A stretch of DNA of 64,000 nucleotides from Streptomyces coeruleorubidus. GTDB taxonomy: Bacteria; Actinomycetota; Actinomycetes; Streptomycetales; Streptomycetaceae. Location: contig NZ_CP118527.1 in the NCBI RefSeq assembly GCF_028885415.1, positions 7,626,001-7,690,000 on the forward strand. The letters are read 5' to 3'. Both the position numbers and the translations under genes were made by a program. Shown piece by piece: positions 57,615 through 64,000 of the stretch. The stretch's first letter is position 1. Each line of letters begins with the position of its first letter. The notes under the pieces are model-generated. The model saw nothing but the letters and a program-made list of their open reading frames with translations. It was not told where the DNA came from and searched no databases.

Positions 57615-58892
57615 TCAGGGGGCCGGTGCAACGGCGCGCAGCCGCTCCACCGCCGGTGCCGTCGAGTGCGGCAGCACGTCGTGCGGGTCGTCCGGGAGGA
57701 GCACCTCGACCTCGGCGTCCTCGGCGAAGCGGTACGGCCGGTGCTCCAGGAACGCGCCGAGGTAGCGCCGGATCCGCGACATCTCGGCGCGTACCGTCAC
57801 CGTGCGGGCCGGGTCGCCGAACACGTCGCCGGCCAGGTCAGAGGCGCTGCGGCCGGTGCGGTGGACGGCGAGGAGGTACAGCAACTCGGCGTGCCGGGGA
57901 CTCAGTTCGCGGGTCCAGGAGCCCGCGCCGCCGGATACCGCCACCGTCCATCTGCGGGCCTGTCTCAGGTCCAGCACGATTCCGGCCGCCTCGCGCGGCA
58001 CCGGCTCGTCGGCGGCCGCCCGCAGCAGCCAGCCCCCGGCCAGCGGCTCCACCGAGCACAGTCCGAGCGCCGGCACCCACCTCGGGCCCGGCGACAGGGA
58101 CTTGGGCAGCGCCACGCGCCGCGTGTACGGCACCCCGCCGACCGCCGCGGTCCAGCCGTCCCGGTCGACGACCAGGGCACGCCCGCCGAGCCGGGCCAGC
58201 ACCGGCGCCGCCACCGCCCGCAGCCGCTCCAGCGACTCCAGGTGCCTCTCCCGCAGCCGGGCCTCGGCGAGTTTCGCCACCGAGTCGACCCAGGCGAGCG
58301 TGGCCGGATGCATCGTCTCCAGCGGCCCGCTCACGTCCACCACGCCGAGCAGTCGGCCGTCCCGTGGATCCGTCAGCGGAGCGCCGGCGCACGTCCAGCC
58401 GGCGTGGGAGCGCACGAAGTGCTCGGAGGCGAAGACCTGTACGGGCCGGCGCACCACCGCCGGGGTACCCAGACCGTTCGTGCCGACGACGTCCTCACGC
58501 CAGTCCGCGCCGAGTTCGAAGCCGAGCCCGTCGGCCTTGCGCAGCACCGGCGCGCTGCCCTCCCGCCACAGCACCCGGCCCTCCTCGTCGGCGACCACCA
58601 TGATGTGGTGGGCGACGTCCGCGAACCTCAGCAGCCCCTCCCGCAGCACCGGCAGCACATGGCGCAGCGCCGACGCCTCGCGCCGCCGCTGCACCTCCTC
58701 GCGGGACAGCAGATCCGCCCGGAAGTCGTGGTCCGGATCGACACCGCTGCGCAGCATGCGCTCCCAGGACTGCTCGATCACCCGGCGCGGCGGCACGGGC
58801 GCGCGCTGCCCGGACAACCGGGCGGAACGGACCTCGCTGAGCACCCGGGCCGCGCGCGTGGTGTCCACGGCGGCGAGCTGCGTGACGTCCAT
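57615..58892 (-). CDS. GAF-domain transcriptional regulator
   Basis: 425 residues. The N-terminal part resembles the AcoR-type sensor region (VIEQSWERMLRSGVDP, HIMVVADEEGRVLWREGS), then a GAF domain (GTNGLGTPAVVRRPVQVFASEHFV, GVVDVSGPLETMHPATL). The C-terminus is a winged/DNA-binding helical domain (LSPRHAELLYLLAVHRTGRS, VRAEMSRIRRYLG) and not a sigma-54 AAA+ domain. It probably senses a small molecule. Target unknown. ATG 58892 is the conservative start; ATG 58934 is possible. Confidence 0.8.
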   Translation of the reverse strand: MDVTQLAAVDTTRAARVLSEVRSARLSGQRAPVPPRRVIEQSWERMLRSGVDPDHDFRADLLSREEVQRRREASALRHVLPVLREGLLRFADVAHHIMVVADEEGRVLWREGSAPVLRKADGLGFELGADWREDVVGTNGLGTPAVVRRPVQVFASEHFVRSHAGWTCAGAPLTDPRDGRLLGVVDVSGPLETMHPATLAWVDSVAKLAEARLRERHLESLERLRAVAAPVLARLGGRALVVDRDGWTAAVGGVPYTRRVALPKSLSPGPRWVPALGLCSVEPLAGGWLLRAAADEPVPREAAGIVLDLRQARRWTVAVSGGAGSWTRELSPRHAELLYLLAVHRTGRSASDLAGDVFGDPARTVTVRAEMSRIRRYLGAFLEHRPYRFAEDAEVEVLLPDDPHDVLPHSTAPAVERLRAVAPAP

Positions 58893-59139
58893 CGGCGTGG
58901 GCCCCCTGGAGTCTCTTCTGACCGTCCGTCTCATAGTGCCGCCTGCCCCCGAGCGGACGCGTACAGTCCGCACACAGTCAGCAGCAAGTTGCAACCCCTT
59001 GCAACCCTGGTGGACAGCCCGGCCGTGTCCGAAACTTGAGCGACGCCGTCCCGAGCGGCGTTCGGTGGCTCGAACGGGCCAGTGCGGCGGGGGTGGTGCC
59101 GTGTCGGCGCAGCACCACCCCCGCTCTCGGGTGCCCGGG

Positions 59140-60774
59140 TCAGGTCACCGGCCGGGCCCGCTCCACCACCGACGCCAGATCGAGACTGTGCGGGAGCGTC
59201 CCGAACGCCGCGCCCCCGTCGCCGCCCAGCCGCGCCGCGCAGAACGCGTCGGCGACCTGCGGCGGCGCGAACCGGACGAGCAGCGACCCCTGGAGCACCA
59301 GCGCCAGCCGCTCCGCCAGCCGCCGCGCCCGCCCTTCCACACCCTCCAGATCGGCGAGTTCGGTCAGCAGGTTCTTGATGGCCCCGTCGAGCCGGTGATC
59401 GGCGCCGCGCGCCTGCCCGACCTCCCGCAGATACGCGTCGAACGCCCCCGGCTCCCGCTGCAACGCCCGCAGCACGTCGAGGGCCTGGACGTTGCCCGCG
59501 CCCTCCCAGATGGAGTTCAGCGGCGACTCGCGCACCAGCCGGGGCATCCCGGACTCCTCGACGTAGCCGTTGCCGCCCAGGCACTCGGCCGCCTCCACCG
59601 CCACCGGCGGGCACCGCTTGGTCACCCAGTACTTGGCCGCCGGCACCGCGATCCGCAGCAGCGCCCGCTCCTGCTCGCCGCCGTCGTCGCAGGCCGCCGC
59701 GAGCCTCAGCGCCAGCGTCGTCGCCGCCTCCGACTCGATGGCGAGATCGGCGAGGACGTTGCGCATCAGCGGCTTGTCGACGAGCTTCCCCCCGAACGCC
59801 TCCCGGTACGTGCAGTGGTGCACCGCCTGCGCCACGGCCTGCCGCATCAGCCCCGCCGAGCCCAGCACACAGTCGAGCCGGGTCGCCGCCACCATCTCGA
59901 TGATGGTGCGCACCCCGCGCCCCTCCTCGCCGACCCGGCGCGCCCAGGTCCCGTCGAACTCGACCTCGGCCGAGGCGTTCGACCGGTTGCCGAGCTTGTC
60001 CTTGAGCCGCTGGAGCAGGAACACGTTGCGCGTGCCGTCCGCCAGCACCCGCGGCACCAGGAAACAGGTGAGGCCGCCCGGCGCCTGCGCCAGCACCAGG
60101 AAACCGTCGGACATCGGCGCCGAGCAGAACCACTTGTGCCCGGTCAGTTCGTACGTCCCGTCCTCCGCGAGCGGCCGCGCGGACGTCGTGCCCGCCCGTA
60201 CGTCGCTGCCGCCCTGCTTCTCCGTCATGCCCATCCCGAACAGCGCCCCCGCCTTGAGGTGCGCGGGCCTGAGCTCACGGTCGTAGACCATGGACGTCAG
60301 CCGCGGCTCCCACTCGGCGGCCAGGTCCGGGTCCGTGCGCAGGGCGGGCACCGCCGCGTGCGTCATCGACAGCGGGCAGCCGTTGCCGGCCTCGACCTGC
60401 GTCCACACCAGGAAGGCGGCGGCCCGCCGCAGATGCCCGGCAGGCCGGTCCCAGGCCGCGGTCAGACCGGCCGAGACGCCCTTGCCGAGCAGCCGGTGCC
60501 AGGACGGATGGAACTCGACCTCGTCGATCCGGTGCCCGTACCGGTCGTGGGTGCGCAGCCGGGGTGGGTTCTCGTTGGCCTGCGCCCCCCACTCCTGCAC
60601 CTGGGCCGAGCCGGCGGTCCGCCCGAGCGCCGACAGCTCGCCGAGCACCTCGTCGCGCAGGCCGGGATCGAGATGCCGTTCGACCGCCGCCGTGAGGGCC
60701 CGGTCGGCCGAGAAGACGTCGTACCCGACCAGCGGCGGGACCTGGTTGTTCACGGAGTGGGTGCTGCCAGCCAT
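59140..60774 (-). CDS. AidB-like acyl-CoA dehydrogenase family protein
   Basis: 544 residues, longer than ordinary acyl-CoA dehydrogenases and of the AidB length. GMGMTEKQGGSDVR, TGHKWFCSAPMSDGFLVLAQ and ECLGGNGYVEESGMPRLVRE, ending in NSIWEGAGNVQALDVLRAL, are typical of AidB. E. coli AidB is an FAD protein of the alkylation response that binds DNA. Whether this one acts on acyl-CoA or DNA damage is open. Divergent from the BrkB gene. Confidence 0.88.
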   Translation of the reverse strand: MAGSTHSVNNQVPPLVGYDVFSADRALTAAVERHLDPGLRDEVLGELSALGRTAGSAQVQEWGAQANENPPRLRTHDRYGHRIDEVEFHPSWHRLLGKGVSAGLTAAWDRPAGHLRRAAAFLVWTQVEAGNGCPLSMTHAAVPALRTDPDLAAEWEPRLTSMVYDRELRPAHLKAGALFGMGMTEKQGGSDVRAGTTSARPLAEDGTYELTGHKWFCSAPMSDGFLVLAQAPGGLTCFLVPRVLADGTRNVFLLQRLKDKLGNRSNASAEVEFDGTWARRVGEEGRGVRTIIEMVAATRLDCVLGSAGLMRQAVAQAVHHCTYREAFGGKLVDKPLMRNVLADLAIESEAATTLALRLAAACDDGGEQERALLRIAVPAAKYWVTKRCPPVAVEAAECLGGNGYVEESGMPRLVRESPLNSIWEGAGNVQALDVLRALQREPGAFDAYLREVGQARGADHRLDGAIKNLLTELADLEGVEGRARRLAERLALVLQGSLLVRFAPPQVADAFCAARLGGDGGAAFGTLPHSLDLASVVERARPVT

Positions 60775-60882
60775 GCTGCGAAAGTACCCCGGGGCGGCAC
60801 CTTGGTCACCAAGGGGCGGGGTCCGGGCGCCGGAGACCACCTGTGGGTGAGTGCGGTCGGGCGCGACGGATACCGTTAGGGG

Positions 60883-62049
60883 GTGCAGCCAGCAAGTGAA
60901 ACCCCCGACACACCCTCCGGGCGCCTCCACCGGGCGCGTGCTCTCTACCGGAACGTCTCCAAGCGCAGGACCGCCTGGCTGTTGCTCAAGGACACCGTCA
61001 ACTCGTGCATCGAGTACCGGATCCTGGGGCTGGCGGCGGAGGCGGCGTTCTTCACGCTGCTGTCGGTGCCGCCGTTGCTGCTGAGCATGATCGGACTGCT
61101 CGGCTACGTCGACGCCTGGACCGGCGCCGACACCATCGAGAGCCTCCAGGCCAACATCCTGGAGGCCGCCCGCACGGTGCTGTCCGACCGTGGCGTCAGG
61201 CAGATCGCCGAGCCGATCCTGCACGACGTGATGAAGGGCGGCCGGCCCGACATCATCTCCATCGGTTTCCTGTTCGCCCTGTGGTCCGGCTCCCGCGCCG
61301 TGAACGTCTTCATCGACACCATCACCGTCATGTACGGCCTCGACGGCGTCCGGGGCATCGTCAAGACCCGCCTGATGGCCTTCGTGCTGTTCATCGTCGC
61401 CCTGCTGATCGGCTCGATCGCGCTGCCGCTGATGGTGGCCGGGCCGGACGCGGTGGTGCGGATCGTGCCGTGGTCGACGACGGTCGTCCAGGTCCTGTAC
61501 TGGCCGGTCGTCATCCTCCTGTCGATCGCCTTCCTGACCACGCTCTACCACGTGTCCGTCCCCGTCCGCTCCCCCTGGATCGAGGACGTGCCCGGTGCGC
61601 TCGTCGCCCTCGGCATGTGGGTCCTCGGCAGCTTCCTGCTGCGGATCTACCTGACCAGCACGGTCGAGGGCCCGACGATCTACGGCTCCCTGGCCGCGCC
61701 CGTCGCCGTGCTGCTGTGGATCGGTGTGGCCGCGTTCGCCGTGCTCGTCGGGGCCGCGGTCAACGCCGCCATCGACCGGGTCTGGCCGGCCGCCGCCACG
61801 GCCGCGGCCCGCGAGGCCAACGAGCGGCTGCGGCAGGCGCAGGTCGCCGAGTACGTGGCCCGCGCCGCCGCCGCGGGCGGCTCCGACCCCGACATGCCCT
61901 CCGAGTTCCCGGAACGCTGGTCCCGCTTCCTTCCCCCGGAGGACGTCACGGCCCGGCTGCGCACGCACGCGAAGCCCACCCACGCGAAGAGCACCGGCAA
62001 CGCCGGGGGCCAGGCCAACCGGGATGCTCCGCCGCCGTCCGAGAAGTGA
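60883..62049 (+). CDS. YihY/BrkB-family membrane protein
   Basis: 388 residues with about six transmembrane helices: AAEAAFFTLLSVPPLLLSM, ISIGFLFALWSGSRAVNVFI, MAFVLFIVALLIGSIALPLM. These match the YihY/BrkB (old RNase BN) family. The C-terminal ~90 residues are soluble and charged. The function is unproven in this family. GTG 60883 follows AGGGGG. Confidence 0.88.
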   Translation: MQPASETPDTPSGRLHRARALYRNVSKRRTAWLLLKDTVNSCIEYRILGLAAEAAFFTLLSVPPLLLSMIGLLGYVDAWTGADTIESLQANILEAARTVLSDRGVRQIAEPILHDVMKGGRPDIISIGFLFALWSGSRAVNVFIDTITVMYGLDGVRGIVKTRLMAFVLFIVALLIGSIALPLMVAGPDAVVRIVPWSTTVVQVLYWPVVILLSIAFLTTLYHVSVPVRSPWIEDVPGALVALGMWVLGSFLLRIYLTSTVEGPTIYGSLAAPVAVLLWIGVAAFAVLVGAAVNAAIDRVWPAAATAAAREANERLRQAQVAEYVARAAAAGGSDPDMPSEFPERWSRFLPPEDVTARLRTHAKPTHAKSTGNAGGQANRDAPPPSEK

Positions 62050-62138
62050 CGGGCGCGCGGTCGCCGCGCCGGCCGGGGCCGCGGTCGGCGCATCGCCGCC
62101 GGGCCCTGCCCGGCCGCGGCCTCGCCCCGCGCCGTTCG

Positions 62139-62460
62139 TTGGCGGGCGGCCCGCCGTCTTCGCTCCTGCCGGGTTCCGGCCTGGTCGGGGCCTGTGCTGC
62201 CTGCCGGCAGGCGATGCGACGTCACTCACCTTCCGGGCCCTGGCCTGACCGCGGCCCGCCGTCTTCGCTCCTGCCGGGGTCCGGCCTGGCCGGGGCCTGC
62301 GCCGCCCGTCGGCAGGCGACGCACCGTCACCCACCTTCCGGATGTCCCGGCCTGGCCGTGGCCCGCGCCGCCCGTCGGCAGGCGACGCACCGTCACCCGC
62401 CCTCCGGGTGTCCCGGCCTGGCCGTGGCCCGCGCCGGTCGCCGGCAGGCGGCCGTCGGCG
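62139..62460. repeat. Imperfect tandem repeat region after the BrkB gene
   Basis: No gene is supported between 62050 and 62460. GGCAGGCG with flanks recurs at 62206, 62311, 62377 and 62443: first spacing 105 bases, then two exact 66-base spacings. Each unit reads roughly CCGGCCTGGCCGxGGCCxGC, GCCGCCCGTCGGCAGGCGAC, GCACCGTCACCC, CTCCGG. The longer first unit adds CGCCGTCTTCGCTCCTGCC. The GC-rich arms can fold into many hairpins. Confidence 0.8.
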
Positions 62461-63306
62461 TCACACCTTCCAGGTCCCGGCCGCCGTCTCCTCCCGTACG
62501 AAGTCCGTGAAGTCCCGGGGAGCGCGGCCCAAGACCTCCCGTACGCCGTCCGAGAGGTGTGCGTTGCGGCCGTCGAGGAGGGTGTCGAAGATTTCGGTCA
62601 GGGCCGTGACCTCCTGCGGCGGTACGCCGAAGCCGAGCAGCGCCTCGCCGTAGTCCCGTGTCGACACGGCCCGGTAGGTGAGCGGGCGGCCCGTCGCTTC
62701 GGCGATCTCCGCGACCGCCTCGCCGAAGGTCAGCAGGCGCGGCCCGGAGAGGGTGAGTGTCCGGCCCACGTACCGGTCGCCCGCCGTCAGCGCGGCCACC
62801 ACCACGTCCGCGATGTCCCGCACGTCGAGGAACGGCTCCCGCACTTCGCCGGCCGGGAACACCAGCTCCCCGCGCTCCCGCAACTCCGCCACCAGCGGCC
62901 CCTCGCTGAAGTTCTGCGCGAACCACGCGGCCCGTACGACCGTCCAGTCCGCCCCCGAGGCGTGCAGCGCCTCCTCGGTGGGCAGGGCCTGCTCCTCGCC
63001 GCGCCCGGACAGCAGCACCAGCCGCCGCACCCCGAGCCCGACCGCCTCCCGCGCGAGGTCCCCCACCGCCTCGGCGGCGCCCGGCGCGCCGACGTCCGAG
63101 GGGTAGGCGAGGTAGGCCGCGTCGGCGCCGCGCAAGGTGTCCGCCCAGGTCGAGCGGTCCCACCAGTCGAAACCGGTCGACCGCGACGCCGCCCGTACCG
63201 TGAGCCCGGCGGCCTCCGCCGCCCGGGCCACCCGGCTCCCCGTACGGCCCGAGGCACCCGTCACCACAACCGTCATGCCCTGCGTGTTCCGTGTCGTGTT
63301 CGTCAT
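62461..63306 (-). CDS. NmrA/NAD(P)H-binding SDR-type oxidoreductase or sensor
   Basis: 281 residues. Rossmann motif VVVTGASGRTGSRVARAA at the N-terminus, GVRRLVLLSGRGEE in the middle, and EPFLDVRDIADVVVAAL typical of the NmrA-like atypical SDR group. The usual YxxxK is not clear, so NAD(P) sensing is as likely as catalysis. Divergent from an AraC-type regulator over 81 bases, which probably controls it. Confidence 0.85.
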   Translation of the reverse strand: MTNTTRNTQGMTVVVTGASGRTGSRVARAAEAAGLTVRAASRSTGFDWWDRSTWADTLRGADAAYLAYPSDVGAPGAAEAVGDLAREAVGLGVRRLVLLSGRGEEQALPTEEALHASGADWTVVRAAWFAQNFSEGPLVAELRERGELVFPAGEVREPFLDVRDIADVVVAALTAGDRYVGRTLTLSGPRLLTFGEAVAEIAEATGRPLTYRAVSTRDYGEALLGFGVPPQEVTALTEIFDTLLDGRNAHLSDGVREVLGRAPRDFTDFVREETAAGTWKV

Positions 63307-63387
63307 GCCGTCGAGTCAACTGCCGTACACCGCCCGGAACCATCGCTGAACGGCTCATTCTCATACGACCGCGTCTACGCTGGCACC

Positions 63388-64000
63388 ATGGACGCACTCG
63401 CCGGGTTGCTGGAGGGCCCCCGCGCGCGGGGCGCGTTCATGACCAGGGCGTGTTTCGACCCGCCGTGGGCGGTGCGCGTGGAGGACCGGGCGCCGCTCAC
63501 CGTGATGCTCGTCGCGCGCGGCGAGGCCTGGGTCCTGCCCGACCGGGGCGAGCGGACACGGCTGCGGGCCGGGGACCTCGCCATCGCCCGCGGCCCGGAC
63601 TCGTACACCTGCGCAGACGACCCGGGTACGCCACCGCAGGCGCTGATCCTGCCGCGTCAGGAGTGCCGCTACCCCGACGGACGTCCCCTCAACGGCTCCA
63701 TGGACCTGGGCGTGCGCACCTGGGGCGACCGGCTCGATGGTGCCACGGTGATGCTGATCGGCACGTACCCAGTGCAGGGCGAGATCAGCGGCCGGCTGCT
63801 GGACGCGCTGCCGCCGCTGCTCACCCTCACGTCCGACGTGTGGGACTGCCCGCTCACGCCGTACGTCTCCGAGGAGATCGTCCGGGACGAGCCGGGCCAG
63901 GAGGTCGTCCTGGACCGTCTGCTGGATCTGCTGGTCATCGCCGCGCTGCGCGCGTGGTTCGCCCGCCCAGAGGCGGAGGCGCCCGCCTGGTACCGGGCCC
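63388..64000 (+). CDS. AraC-type regulator with N-terminal cupin domain, 3'-truncated
   Basis: About 204 residues are visible before the window ends, and the frame is still open. The N-terminal cupin-type AraC ligand-binding domain is clear: RACFDPPWAVRVEDRAPLTV, LVARGEAWVLPDRGE, LRAGDLAIARGPDSY. The DNA-binding helix-turn-helix pair would lie beyond 64000. ATG 63388 is divergent from the NmrA-like gene, a common pairing in Streptomyces. Confidence 0.85.
   Translation, partial: MDALAGLLEGPRARGAFMTRACFDPPWAVRVEDRAPLTVMLVARGEAWVLPDRGERTRLRAGDLAIARGPDSYTCADDPGTPPQALILPRQECRYPDGRPLNGSMDLGVRTWGDRLDGATVMLIGTYPVQGEISGRLLDALPPLLTLTSDVWDCPLTPYVSEEIVRDEPGQEVVLDRLLDLLVIAALRAWFARPEAEAPAWYRA

Noticed and set aside
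59140..62334. One long minus-strand frame of over 1,000 codons
   Set aside because: Only the AidB-like part up to 60774 is real. The rest is antisense to the BrkB membrane protein and the repeat region.
62139..62460. Secreted repeat protein
   Set aside because: Repeat units do not keep a consistent start or signal peptide, and spacing differs (105 then 66 bases).

Overview
The window is a stretch of Streptomyces chromosome. GC is very high, third codon positions are almost all G or C, GTG starts are common, and the gene content is typical: geosmin synthase, a gamma-butyrolactone-receptor homologue, gas vesicle genes, an SAV2148-type HEPN protein, and TreY/TreZ/GlgX. From memory, the order protease / cprB-like / geosmin synthase at the left and erm(O)-mgt, then the cysteine-assimilation genes, at the right resembles the S. 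coelicolor/S. lividans region around SCO6070-SCO6104. No alignment could be run to confirm this.

Left part (1-13.1 kb): an S8 protease cut by the window edge, a CprB/ArpA-type regulator with a candidate autoregulatory operator, a DUF89 protein, a secreted EEP-family protein and geoA. A TnpB element of the IS200/IS605 superfamily, with an Arc/RHH gene and a candidate omega RNA, follows geoA and appears to have split a small reading frame. Next come a PDZ membrane protein, a metallophosphoesterase, an M24 peptidase and an APH-fold protein without catalytic aspartates.

Trehalose/glycogen block (13.1-27.8 kb): treZ lies apart from a glgX-treY operon. Between them are an FHA protein, two convergent paralogous M14 carboxypeptidases that each carry one TTA (bldA-dependent) codon, an IS110-family element with a structured bridge-RNA-like leader, and a divergent lpd/lysR pair. 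These genes suggest conversion of alpha-glucan to trehalose: GlgX debranches, TreY isomerises the chain end, and TreZ releases trehalose.

Middle (28.4-41.5 kb): a HEPN-like protein and a DEDDh exonuclease, a YbaK deacylase, a divergent DMT-exporter/LysR pair, an APH-fold kinase and a sugar ABC importer without its own ATPase. Then comes a macrolide self-protection pair: an Erm methyltransferase behind an Erm-type leader peptide, and a macrolide glycosyltransferase behind a TetR-like palindrome. Small proteins and a metalloprotease relic follow.

Gas vesicle block (41.5-44.5 kb): gvpO-A-F-G-J-L, tightly coupled and apparently without gvpS/gvpK. It is followed by an MFS exporter.

Sulfur block (46-55.4 kb, minus strand): a 27-residue leader peptide precedes sir, a zinc-ribbon gene, cysH, cysC, cysD and cysN. 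An ssuABC-type transporter and a sirohydrochlorin-chelatase-like gene follow. Together they cover uptake of sulfonate sulfur, sulfate activation and reduction to sulfide, and the siroheme needed by Sir.

Right end (55.5-64 kb): a GNAT enzyme, a secreted protein, a GAF regulator, an AidB-like acyl-CoA dehydrogenase, a BrkB membrane protein, a repeat-rich intergenic region, and an oxidoreductase divergent from an AraC-type regulator cut by the window end. No rRNA, tRNA or CRISPR array was seen.
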